Shown piece by piece: positions 1 to 6,027 of a DNA stretch of 6,047 bases (the first letter of the stretch is position 1; each line of letters opens with the position of its first letter). A program made the translations under genes and the position numbers. Source of the DNA: Zetaproteobacteria bacterium (GTDB lineage Bacteria; Pseudomonadota; Alphaproteobacteria; Micavibrionales; Micavibrionaceae); assembly GCA_002747015.1 (NCBI GenBank), contig NVXI01000001.1, positions 283,944 to 289,990 of the forward strand, written 5' to 3'. Below the pieces are notes generated by a model, which was not told the DNA's origin, ran no database searches, and was given only the letters and a program-made list of their open reading frames with translations.

Positions 1-2
1 GC

Positions 3-2174
3 GAAGCACATGAAAAACTGGAGGAGTTACTTAATGTTGGTGATGTACCCGCCGAAATCAGACCACAACAAAAATCATACAGCACCGCAATATGCGACAT
101 GTTCCAACCCATGCGCGAAGATGAAAACCCGCATATAGTCTTGGCCGAAGCAGGAACAGGCGTTGGAAAAACCCTTGGCTATCTTGCCCCTGCCAGCGTC
201 TGGGCAGAAAAAAATGACGGTGCGGTATGGATTTCGACCTACACAAAAAACTTACAACGACAGATAGATGGCGAACTAGATCGCCTATACCCACACCCAG
301 AAGTTAAAAAAGCGTACGTCTCTGTACGTAAAGGGCGGGAGAACTATCTGTGCCTATTGAACTTAGAAGACCTATCTGCGGGTGCGGCACTCACGCATAA
401 TCCTCGCCATGCAATTGCTGCAGGCATCATGACAAGATGGGCAGCAACGACAAAAGACGGTGATCTATCAGGCAATGACTTCCCCGGCTGGCTGACGGGC
501 TTATTAGGGCGTGCAAACACGCACGGCCTAGCAGATAGACGTGGAGAATGTATTTTTTCTGCCTGCGATCATTATCACCGCTGTTTTGTTGAACGATCAA
601 TCCGCAAGGCAAAACACGCCCGCATTATCATCGCTAATCATGCCTTGGTCATGATTAATTCGGCGATGTCATCATCACTGGAAAATTTGCCCACACGCTA
701 TATTTTTGATGAGGGCCATCACCTCTTTGACGCCGCAGATAGTGCGTTTTCATCACATTTAACCGCACGTGAAACTGCGGAATTACGCCGCTGGATTTTA
801 GGCGTAGAAGGCAATAACAAAGGGCGCGCCCGTGGATTAAAACGCCGGATAGAGGATTTAATTACAGGCGATGATGAGGCAGAACATGCCCTACAAGATA
901 TTCTACATCACGCAAACGTGCTCTGTGGTTTGGGATGGAGCCGCCGTTTCAAAGATGACCTCCCCAATGGCCCCACCGAAGAATTTCTGATGCAAATTTA
1001 TCGTCTGGTCTATGCCCGCGCGCAAGGAACGGACACCCCCTATTCCATTGAGACGGAATTACACCCTGTTGATGACGCGGTATTGGCTGCCTGCGCGAAA
1101 TTAAAGTCTGCACTCTCCGCCCTGCTTAACCCGATCGATAAACTTTCTAAAATTATGCATAAGCGCCTGGTCGATGACCAAGGTGAAATGGACGCTGATA
1201 TCCGAAGAAGACTTGATACATTGAGTGTATCTCTGGAAAGGCGCGGGGCATTGACGCTTAAAAGTTGGATCGCAATGCTGGAAACGTTGGAAGATAAAAA
1301 CGAAGAAAACGGAAAAGCAGACGGTTTTGTTGATTGGATGGAGGTCGAGCGCATTGACGGGAAATCCGTTGATGTTGGCATCTATCGTCATTATCGCGAT
1401 CCAATGTTACCATTTTCCGCCAGCATCCGCCCACATGTCCACGGCATGGCGGTCACCTCGGCCACATTAAAAGATCATACCGGTGATGAGGATATTGACT
1501 GGCAGACTGCGTTTGAGCGTACAGGTGCAAAATACTTAAGCGCGGAACCAAGTATAAGCAGCTATAACTCCCCTTTTAACTACGCCGATAACACAAAAGT
1601 GCTCATCATAAATGACGTTAATAAGAATGACCTTGGGCAGGTTTCATCGGCATATCGCGCATTATTTCAAGCCAGCAATGGTGGCGCCCTTGGCCTGTTC
1701 ACTGCCGTGCAACGCCTGCGCGCGGTGCATAATGCCATTGCTCTGCCACTGGAAAGAGAAGGCATTACCCTTTACGGCCAACATATGGATGACATGGACG
1801 CAGGCACATTAATCGATATTTTTCGCGATGATGTGAATTCCTGCTTACTTGGAACCGACGCGGTGCGCGATGGTGTTGATGTTCCGGGGAAATCCCTGCG
1901 CCTGATTGTCTTTGATCGTGTCCCGTGGCCGCGCCCAACAATCCTACATAAAGCCCGCCGTGAGGCCTTTGGCAAGCGGCGCTATGATGAAATGATAACG
2001 CGGCTGAAACTGAAACAAGCCTTTGGCAGGCTTATTCGGCGCGCCGACGATCGTGGGATATTTGTTATGCTGGACTCTATGCTACCCTCTCGCCTGCACG
2101 GCGCGTTTCCAGAAGATACTGAAATTATAAAGCTAAGCCTGTCCGAGGCCGTAGAAGAAATAAAAAATCACTGA
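3..2174 (+). CDS. dinG: DinG/XPD-type [4Fe-4S] superfamily 2 DNA helicase, 5' truncated by the window edge
   Basis: This is a probable ATP-dependent 5'-3' DNA helicase of the DinG/XPD group, acting in the cytoplasm on repair or replication intermediates. The frame is open from base 3. The first in-frame ATG (99) lies after the Q motif (RPQQ, bases 60-71), and no ATG, GTG or TTG precedes it in frame, so the real start lies upstream of the window. Visible motifs in order are: Walker A GTGVGKT (153-173); four cysteines fitting the Fe-S cluster domain, one at 351-353 and three spaced C-x4-C-x5-C at 549-584; the ANHAL segment; a DEGH box (708-719); TSATL (1455-1469); motif V-like GTDAVRDGVDVPG (1851-1889); and motif VI QAFGRLIRR (2016-2042). 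About 723 residues are visible, close to the 716 of E. coli DinG, so a longer N-terminus is possible. The stop overlaps the converging small gene by 7 bp. The family call is firm. The exact dinG name is less so, since related helicases share all these motifs. Confidence 0.93.
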   Translation, partial: EAHEKLEELLNVGDVPAEIRPQQKSYSTAICDMFQPMREDENPHIVLAEAGTGVGKTLGYLAPASVWAEKNDGAVWISTYTKNLQRQIDGELDRLYPHPEVKKAYVSVRKGRENYLCLLNLEDLSAGAALTHNPRHAIAAGIMTRWAATTKDGDLSGNDFPGWLTGLLGRANTHGLADRRGECIFSACDHYHRCFVERSIRKAKHARIIIANHALVMINSAMSSSLENLPTRYIFDEGHHLFDAADSAFSSHLTARETAELRRWILGVEGNNKGRARGLKRRIEDLITGDDEAEHALQDILHHANVLCGLGWSRRFKDDLPNGPTEEFLMQIYRLVYARAQGTDTPYSIETELHPVDDAVLAACAKLKSALSALLNPIDKLSKIMHKRLVDDQGEMDADIRRRLDTLSVSLERRGALTLKSWIAMLETLEDKNEENGKADGFVDWMEVERIDGKSVDVGIYRHYRDPMLPFSASIRPHVHGMAVTSATLKDHTGDEDIDWQTAFERTGAKYLSAEPSISSYNSPFNYADNTKVLIINDVNKNDLGQVSSAYRALFQASNGGALGLFTAVQRLRAVHNAIALPLEREGITLYGQHMDDMDAGTLIDIFRDDVNSCLLGTDAVRDGVDVPGKSLRLIVFDRVPWPRPTILHKARREAFGKRRYDEMITRLKLKQAFGRLIRRADDRGIFVMLDSMLPSRLHGAFPEDTEIIKLSLSEAVEEIKNH

Positions 2175-2539
2175 GATAATTCGAACAGAAAATCTCTAAG
2201 CCCCTTACGCGATAACTGATCCACATTATCATGAGCAATTGTTTCTGCTATATCTTCCGCACTCAATGATAATGGCTCCGGCAAGAAGCCTTTCAAAATA
2301 TTGTCTCCATTCATTAAACCAGACAACAAATTTTTAGCCTCATCCTTACCAATATCTTCATCAGATATCCTTGCCATTCCAGCGCAAATATATAATTCAC
2401 GCACGACATCATCCACCTGATCGAAAGCATCACGCATATTAATCGTATCACCTGGATGAGAAAAACTGTCAGATATTTCATTTAACAATTCGTTCTTTTT
2501 ATTAAAATCATCAAAGATTGAGGTAAGACCTGCCAACAT
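2168..2539 (-). CDS. Uncharacterised acidic protein, 123 aa, second gene of a small operon
   Basis: I do not recognise this protein. It has no signal peptide or membrane segment and is strongly acidic (by my count 25 Asp/Glu against 11 Lys/Arg). It looks largely helical, with hydrophobic residues spaced in the C-terminal half (LSAEDIAETIAHDNVDQLSRKG), so a soluble cytoplasmic role is likely. I start it at the ATG at 2539 rather than the TTG at 2545: an AAGG (2549-2552) lies 9 nt before the ATG but only 3 nt before the TTG. It begins 11 bp after the stop of the upstream small gene, so the two are probably co-transcribed. Its stop lies inside the helicase 3' end (7-bp convergent overlap), and I see no terminator there. 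Codon choice is AT-rich compared with the helicase. It is likely a real gene because of the operon spacing and sensible composition, but its function is unknown. Confidence 0.68.
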   Translation of the reverse strand: MLAGLTSIFDDFNKKNELLNEISDSFSHPGDTINMRDAFDQVDDVVRELYICAGMARISDEDIGKDEAKNLLSGLMNGDNILKGFLPEPLSLSAEDIAETIAHDNVDQLSRKGLRDFLFELSQ

Positions 2540-2548
2540 ATTCAATAA

Positions 2549-2552
2549 CCTT
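2549..2552 (-). promoter_or_regulatory. Ribosome binding site AAGG deciding the start at 2539
   Basis: AAGG on the minus strand overlaps the TAA stop of the upstream small gene (2551-2553). It sits 9 nt before the ATG at 2539 and only 3 nt before the alternative TTG at 2545, which favours the ATG. The overlap with the previous stop suggests translational coupling between the two small genes. Confidence 0.5.
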
Positions 2553-2817
2553 AAAGCGCAATACCTGCAGCCGATTGTGTCTCCTCAATAGAATCCTTCA
2601 TGAATTCAAGAACGGAAATATCATCTTGAGTAAGGTGGTTATCCTTCACCTTGGCTACATTTCCATCAAATGTCTTTGCTAGGCAAAAAATTTGTGCGCC
2701 AGTAACATCGGGCTGCGTTAAGCTCATATAACTCTCATAGACGTCACCATGCCTGTTCTTAAAACCATCAAGCATTAAGTCTAAAACATCTTCATTAACA
2801 CTATTATTCTTTGTCAT
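2551..2817 (-). CDS. Uncharacterised small acidic protein, 88 aa, first gene of a small operon
   Basis: I do not recognise this protein. It is short and acidic (about 15 Asp/Glu against 7 Lys/Arg) and has no membrane segment or signal peptide. It contains one cysteine, in the stretch GAQIFCLAKTFDGN. The start is well supported: ATG at 2817 follows AGGGTGA with a 4-nt spacer, and a consensus-like promoter lies further upstream. It leads a two-gene operon with the 123-residue protein 11 bp downstream, and is divergent from pabB. Pairing of two small acidic genes could suggest partners in a complex. Nothing in either sequence shows a toxin-antitoxin fold or a DNA-binding helix-turn-helix that I can see. 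The gene call is good, the function unknown. Confidence 0.72.
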   Translation of the reverse strand: MTKNNSVNEDVLDLMLDGFKNRHGDVYESYMSLTQPDVTGAQIFCLAKTFDGNVAKVKDNHLTQDDISVLEFMKDSIEETQSAAGIAL

Positions 2818-2821
2818 TATA

Positions 2822-2828
2822 TCACCCT
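2822..2828 (-). promoter_or_regulatory. Strong Shine-Dalgarno AGGGTGA for the 88-aa gene
   Basis: The minus strand reads AGGGTGA-TATA-ATG. GGTGA pairs with the 3' end of 16S rRNA and the 4-nt spacer after it is reasonable. The GGDEF gene at 5491 uses the same GGGTGA core, so this appears to be a normal site for this genome. Confidence 0.7.
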
Positions 2829-2841
2829 ATAGTTTTACCAC

Positions 2842-2850
2842 TGTGGATAA
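2842..2850 (-). promoter_or_regulatory. Perfect consensus DnaA box (TTATCCACA) in the divergent promoter region
   Basis: The minus strand reads TTATCCACA (plus strand TGTGGATAA), an exact match to the high-affinity DnaA box consensus. It starts one base downstream of the TATAAT -10 box of the small operon, so it covers the predicted transcription start (about 2845). Bound DnaA there would be expected to block that promoter. Only one perfect box was noticed, so this is not an origin. Binding is an inference from the sequence match. Confidence 0.45.
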
Positions 2851-2851
2851 G

Positions 2852-2881
2852 ATTATAGCAATATTTGCGATTTTGCAGCAA
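2852..2881 (-). promoter_or_regulatory. Sigma70-like promoter of the two small genes
   Basis: On the minus strand a -35 box TTGCTG (2881-2876) is followed by an 18-nt spacer and a perfect -10 box TATAAT (2857-2852). Transcription would start near 2845, giving a leader of about 28 nt before the ATG at 2817. The perfect -10 is the strong part; the -35 is partial. It reads away from, and partly overlaps, the pabB promoter. Confidence 0.6.
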
Positions 2882-2884
2882 ATA
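2862..2884. repeat. Inverted repeat TATTTGC-N9-GCAAATA between divergent promoters
   Basis: Perfect 7-bp arms at 2862-2868 and 2878-2884 flank a 9-bp centre. The arms contain the -35 boxes of both divergent promoters (TTGCGA on plus, TTGCTG on minus). It could be the operator of a dimeric regulator controlling both transcripts. It may also be no more than two facing -35 elements that share TTTGC. Confidence 0.45.
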
Positions 2885-2894
2885 ATTCTATAGT
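2865..2894 (+). promoter_or_regulatory. Sigma70-like promoter of pabB
   Basis: TTGCGA (2865-2870), an 18-nt spacer and TATAGT (2889-2894, one mismatch from TATAAT) point toward pabB. Transcription would start near 2901 and leave a very AT-rich leader of about 26 nt. That leader has no convincing Shine-Dalgarno sequence before the ATG at 2927. An alternative pairing, TTGCAG (2873-2878) with TAATTA (2895-2900), is weaker. Confidence 0.45.
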
Positions 2895-2926
2895 TAATTA
2901 TATATTTTTAAACAGTAGATATTTTA

Positions 2927-4339
2927 ATGAAACCCTTCATTCATGACATTACAGGAATCGACTACCTAAAAGCGTTTTTAGCCGTAAAGCACATACCATA
3001 TAGCCTTCTATTGGACAGTGCCGATCCAAATCACAAAGACAGTCGCTATAGCTTTGTCATGTGTAACCCAATTGAAACAATTCACGTCAAAGACAAGCAA
3101 ATAACAGTCACCAATTGGGAACAAAAGTTATCCTTCACCGGTGATCCTTTCGACATTATACAATCACGTATGGCCTCATGGATAAAAAATGCGGAACGCA
3201 TCCCGAACATGCCGCCTTTCCAAGGAGGCGCAGCAGGATTATTTGGTTATGATCTTGGCCGCTATTTAGAGGATCTCCCTGAAACTGCAGAAAATAATGC
3301 AAAAACACCCGATATGGCCATTGGCATTTACGATCAGGTTTTGGCACATGATGGGTTGCTGAATAAAACCTATATTTTCACCCATGCACGCAACAAAGAC
3401 GAAGCCCATAAAAAATGCAATTTTTTAATCGATTTATTCTCGCAAGATTATGAAACACCGCAATACCAACCACATAATCTAGACTGGAAAGCCAACTTTG
3501 ATCCAAAAAACTATATGGAACAAGTCGAAACAGTTATTGATTACATCCATAAAGGCGATATCTTTCAAGCCAATCTGGCGCAGCGTTTTGATGCCGACCT
3601 TCCACCCGATTTTGATCCATTCATTCATTATCTTCATATGCGTGAAGTAAATCCAGCGCCATTTTCGACCTATATGAATATCGGTGATATAAAAATTTCA
3701 TCTTCATCACCTGAACGCTTTATCACAATACGTGACAGACATGTTGAAACACGCCCAATCAAGGGCACACGCCCCCGTGCAAACGACACAAAGAAAGACC
3801 GCGCCTATAAACAAGAATTGTTGGCCAGTGCAAAGGATAATGCAGAAAACACAATGATTGTGGATTTACTGCGCAATGATCTCTCACGAATTTGTGAGGC
3901 ACAATCAATCAATGTTTCAGAGCTATGTAAGCTGGAGAGCTTCGCCAGTGTCCATCATCTTGTCTCGACCATTCATGGGAAATTGGCCGATAATAAAAAC
4001 GCCGTTGACTTAATGCGTGCATGTTTCCCCGGTGGCTCAATAACCGGCGCACCAAAAATTCGTGCCATGGAGATTATCGAAAGCTTAGAGCCGACACGAC
4101 GCGCTGCTTATTGTGGGTCTATCGGCTATATCGGGTTTGATGATACAATGGACACCAACATCCTGATACGCACATTAACCTATGAGGATAACCACGTCAG
4201 CCTACAAGTCGGCGGTGGTATTGTTGCAGATTCTAATCCGAAAGATGAATATCAAGAAACACTGGACAAAGCCGAAGCGATTTTCAAGTCATTCAAAACA
4301 GAGAAAAATCAGAAGACTGCCTTTTCCAAGGCGATTTAA
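2927..4339 (+). CDS. pabB: Aminodeoxychorismate synthase component I (PabB)
   Basis: This protein belongs to the chorismate-binding anthranilate/para-aminobenzoate synthase family. With a glutamine amidotransferase subunit (PabA/TrpG) it converts chorismate and glutamine to 4-amino-4-deoxychorismate for p-aminobenzoate and folate synthesis in the cytosol. Its 470 residues match the usual PabB length. An N-terminal family domain (RYSFVMCNP near residue 40) precedes the catalytic part: FQANLAQRF, SSSPERF, PIKGTRPR with Lys279, ENTMIVDLLRNDLSR from Glu307, HLVSTIHGKL, GGSITGAPKIRAMEIIESLEP from residue 369, and GGGIVADSNPKDEYQET with Glu441 and Glu444. The lysine in PIKGT is the PabB signature, equivalent to the nucleophilic Lys274 of E. 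coli PabB; anthranilate synthases have alanine there. No PabA or PabC domain is fused and neither gene is in view. The ATG fits the family N-terminus, but its Shine-Dalgarno sequence is weak. It is divergent from the small operon and converges on the GGDEF gene with a 12-bp gap. Confidence 0.95.
   Translation: MKPFIHDITGIDYLKAFLAVKHIPYSLLLDSADPNHKDSRYSFVMCNPIETIHVKDKQITVTNWEQKLSFTGDPFDIIQSRMASWIKNAERIPNMPPFQGGAAGLFGYDLGRYLEDLPETAENNAKTPDMAIGIYDQVLAHDGLLNKTYIFTHARNKDEAHKKCNFLIDLFSQDYETPQYQPHNLDWKANFDPKNYMEQVETVIDYIHKGDIFQANLAQRFDADLPPDFDPFIHYLHMREVNPAPFSTYMNIGDIKISSSSPERFITIRDRHVETRPIKGTRPRANDTKKDRAYKQELLASAKDNAENTMIVDLLRNDLSRICEAQSINVSELCKLESFASVHHLVSTIHGKLADNKNAVDLMRACFPGGSITGAPKIRAMEIIESLEPTRRAAYCGSIGYIGFDDTMDTNILIRTLTYEDNHVSLQVGGGIVADSNPKDEYQETLDKAEAIFKSFKTEKNQKTAFSKAI
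4319..4332. terminator. Possible weak bidirectional terminator stem at the pabB 3' end
   Basis: GCCTT-TTCC-AAGGC forms a perfect 5-bp stem with a tetraloop in the last codons of pabB, just before the convergent gene ends. Plus-strand transcripts continue with GATTTAAAA. Minus-strand transcripts reach a TTTTT run only about 10 nt later. The stem is short and the U-tracts are poor, so this is a candidate only. Confidence 0.25.
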
Positions 4340-4351
4340 AACCAATACTTA

Positions 4352-5491
4352 TTACGAAAGATCAGGCGGTTCAACCTCGGGTGCCTCATCATAAACAACC
4401 ACTGGCCCAATGGCACGAAGTGCTTCCAATGCCTTCATCTGCGCAGCAGAAGCGGCAGGAACATGAATTCTCACGCCCCCATCCTTACTAAGCTCCACAA
4501 GAGCCGCACCAGCGTCTTCCATTCGTTGTTTTATTACTTCATTACCGCGTTTATCTTCAACTTCCTGCACGTTAGGTGCACCCGACCCTTTCAGGTAAGT
4601 AAGGCAATAATCATAACGCTGTTTCTTACTTCCTTTATGCAGCATTAAGTTATCATCGGCGGCTTTACATGCGGTCTCTGCAGTATCACCTTCACCGATA
4701 ACATGCATACCGACACTGGCTAAAAGCGGGAATGTCTTCCCCTTATATTCAGCAGAACACGTGGCCAATTTTTCCTTCATTCTTTCTTCTATTCTTGCAA
4801 ACACTTCCGCTGGATCTACACCCTCTTCCGCCCGAATATTCATGATCAATGCAAATTCATCACCGCCAAATCGAAAATCGGATTGTCCATCCTTGCCTTT
4901 ACCACGATGGGAGGGAGGGAAAAACAGTCTATCGGCCAAATCGTTATCACCCTCTAGAGCTCTGTCTTTTCCTCTTGTCATATCCTTCAATATACCAGCA
5001 AATACTTGTAAAACTTTGTCACCAGTATCATGGCCGAAATCATCGTTTAGACCTTTGAATCGATCCAAGTCAAAAAGGAAGACCGCCGTTTTCATTTCCG
5101 GATCTTTTTTCTGATGTTTCATCGTTTCTTTAAGTCGTTCGGAAAACGCCAAACGATTTCCAGATTGTGTCAACGCATCGATACGCGCAAGCTTTTCATT
5201 ATGCTCGGCCCTTCTATGTTGCGCTTCTTTATTCCCCTTCATCATTGGCAACAAGACGGCCTTTTGCCCCGCCCAAGCCGTGAATAAATCAACCGCATTG
5301 CGCGTTATCTTAACCATCTCGGGACACGCATTTTCCTGCGCATAAATAATTGCATCTTGCGTCTCTTCTATACGCCTTGTAACAGATTCAGTTGTCGAAT
5401 CGACAAGATCACTTTCATGCAACCTATCGACAATCACATTAAAGTGATCGTCTAATTTCAGCAGTTCATTAAGGTCTTCATTATAGCCCAT
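4352..5491 (-). CDS. Soluble GGDEF-domain protein, probable diguanylate cyclase with an insertion
   Basis: The 379-residue protein probably makes cyclic di-GMP from two GTP. Residues 1-100 are mostly helical with no recognised sensor and no membrane segment. The GGDEF domain covers about residues 101-300: DALTQSGNR (105-113); FDLDRFKGLNDDFGHDTGD (140-158), with Asp141 and Asp143 as likely metal ligands and Asn149 as a likely substrate contact; the intact GGDEF signature (209-213, bases 4853-4867); and ASVGMHV (258-264). Between GD..L and GGDEF there are about 25 more residues than usual (roughly 172-204, rich in Lys, Arg, Gly and Asp). The RxxD inhibitory site normally just before GGDEF is not there. 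The last 80 residues are unrecognised and end in an acidic, proline-rich tail. The ATG at 5491 is chosen because GGGTGA lies 5 nt upstream; the in-frame GTG at 5500 is part of that site. Activity looks likely since the signature is intact, but a changed geometry cannot be excluded. Confidence 0.88.
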   Translation of the reverse strand: MGYNEDLNELLKLDDHFNVIVDRLHESDLVDSTTESVTRRIEETQDAIIYAQENACPEMVKITRNAVDLFTAWAGQKAVLLPMMKGNKEAQHRRAEHNEKLARIDALTQSGNRLAFSERLKETMKHQKKDPEMKTAVFLFDLDRFKGLNDDFGHDTGDKVLQVFAGILKDMTRGKDRALEGDNDLADRLFFPPSHRGKGKDGQSDFRFGGDEFALIMNIRAEEGVDPAEVFARIEERMKEKLATCSAEYKGKTFPLLASVGMHVIGEGDTAETACKAADDNLMLHKGSKKQRYDYCLTYLKGSGAPNVQEVEDKRGNEVIKQRMEDAGAALVELSKDGGVRIHVPAASAAQMKALEALRAIGPVVVYDEAPEVEPPDLS

Positions 5492-5496
5492 AAATT

Positions 5497-5502
5497 TCAC
5501 CC
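5497..5502 (-). promoter_or_regulatory. Shine-Dalgarno GGGTGA that fixes the GGDEF start at 5491
   Basis: The minus strand reads GGGTGA-AATTT-ATG. The GTG inside this site is in frame and could be taken as the start codon (5500), but it then lacks its own ribosome binding site. The ATG with a 5-nt spacer is preferred. Confidence 0.65.
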
Positions 5503-5520
5503 ATTTTTTTATAGCATCAG

Positions 5521-5549
5521 GTTTTAATTATAATAATCTATTTTGTCAA
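5521..5549 (-). promoter_or_regulatory. Candidate promoter of the GGDEF gene
   Basis: A perfect -35 box TTGACA (5549-5544, minus strand) is followed after 17 nt by TAAAAC (5526-5521), a four-of-six -10 box. A perfect TATAAT sits at 5532-5527 but only 11 nt from the TTGACA, so it cannot pair with it. Another TATAAT at 5567-5562 has no -35. The 93-102 bp gap upstream of the GGDEF gene is AT-rich and holds no gene or clear terminator, so read-through from the 134-aa gene is also possible. Confidence 0.4.
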
Positions 5550-5593
5550 ATATTTCTACAAATTATAGCTCAAACGCCACTTATACCTCTGCC

Positions 5594-5998
5594 CTAAAGG
5601 TCGAAACCCGCATTTGGATCTGTAATATCCAAATCCGTATTGTTTTCTTCTACATATTGTTGTTTAAAATCAGAAAGGCTAATCCGCAGAAGCGTCTGAT
5701 ATGAAACTTCTTCAGAGCCCTCCTTATTTGACATTTTTGTCTTATAAACACCAGTTTGCGCATCATACGTCGTATCTATCTGCCGGTTTTCCGCCGAACG
5801 CTCTGTATCGCCGATAATGTCATCACCACGCATAAGAATAGAATGAAAGACTAAATCCTTATCTGGCTTCGGCCCTAATAAAACAATCTCATCACTTGGC
5901 TCTAGTTGCTCTTCTGCAACAATCCAATATGCCACGGCAGAATGACAGCTAGTAATAGGTATAACCTCATGTTCAGAATCACGAACATAATCAGCCAT
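5594..5998 (-). CDS. Uncharacterised 134-aa protein with a Cys-His-Asp arrangement
   Basis: I do not recognise this family. It is soluble and acidic, with no signal peptide or membrane segment. The N-terminal half carries SCHSAVAYWIVAE (Cys18) and VFHSILMRGDDIIGDTERS (His52, Asp64). A histidine followed about 12 residues later by GDT or DPT after a hydrophobic strand recalls the C-H-D triad of papain- or transglutaminase-like folds, but the 34-residue Cys-to-His spacing is short and this is only a resemblance. The C-terminal half is polar and ends in an Asp-rich tail. The ATG at 5998 is the only ATG, GTG or TTG codon in frame between there and the window edge. The frame stays open to the edge, so an upstream start cannot be excluded. 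It lies on the same strand as the GGDEF gene, about 100 bp upstream of it. Confidence 0.65.
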   Translation of the reverse strand: MADYVRDSEHEVIPITSCHSAVAYWIVAEEQLEPSDEIVLLGPKPDKDLVFHSILMRGDDIIGDTERSAENRQIDTTYDAQTGVYKTKMSNKEGSEEVSYQTLLRISLSDFKQQYVEENNTDLDITDPNAGFDL

Positions 5999-6000
5999 TA

Positions 6001-6027
6001 TACAAAGTGAACGCTCCTGACTTTGTA
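6001..6027 (-). promoter_or_regulatory. Hairpin leader with the Shine-Dalgarno sequence in the loop
   Basis: Perfect 8-bp inverted arms, TACAAAGT and ACTTTGTA (6001-6008 and 6020-6027), flank an 11-nt centre that contains AGGAG (6014-6018 on the minus strand). The structure ends 2 nt before the ATG at 5998. In linear form AGGAG is 15 nt from the ATG, longer than usual. The element could be an RNA hairpin affecting translation or a DNA operator. Confidence 0.45.

Noticed and set aside
311..330. Short direct repeat of TACGT within the helicase
   Set aside because: It is only 5-6 bp long and encodes ordinary residues of the protein, with no further copies around it.
1040..1391. Minus-strand open frames of about 100 codons inside the helicase
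   Set aside because: They are antisense to a well-conserved helicase, overlap each other and resemble no protein: shadow frames.
2217..2225. Second DnaA-like box TGATCCACA
   Set aside because: It departs from the consensus at the second T and lies inside the 123-aa coding region, so chance is the simpler explanation.
2168..2817. Toxin-antitoxin module
   Set aside because: Gene size and spacing fit, but both products are acidic, and I see no toxin motif and no DNA-binding motif in either.
2842..2926. Replication origin, suggested by a perfect DnaA box next to very AT-rich DNA
   Set aside because: Only one perfect box was noticed, with no cluster. The neighbouring genes are not typical origin genes, and the region is fully explained as a short divergent promoter.
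2927..4339. Anthranilate synthase component I (TrpE)
   Set aside because: The motif is PIKGT with lysine rather than PIAGT with alanine, and no trp genes are nearby.
4761..5114. Plus-strand open frame of 117 codons
   Set aside because: It lies entirely antisense to the GGDEF coding region, has low-complexity Ser/Pro-rich translation and no family features: a shadow frame.
5498..5500. GTG start for the GGDEF protein at 5500
   Set aside because: This GTG forms part of the GGGTGA ribosome binding site for the ATG at 5491 and has no good site of its own.
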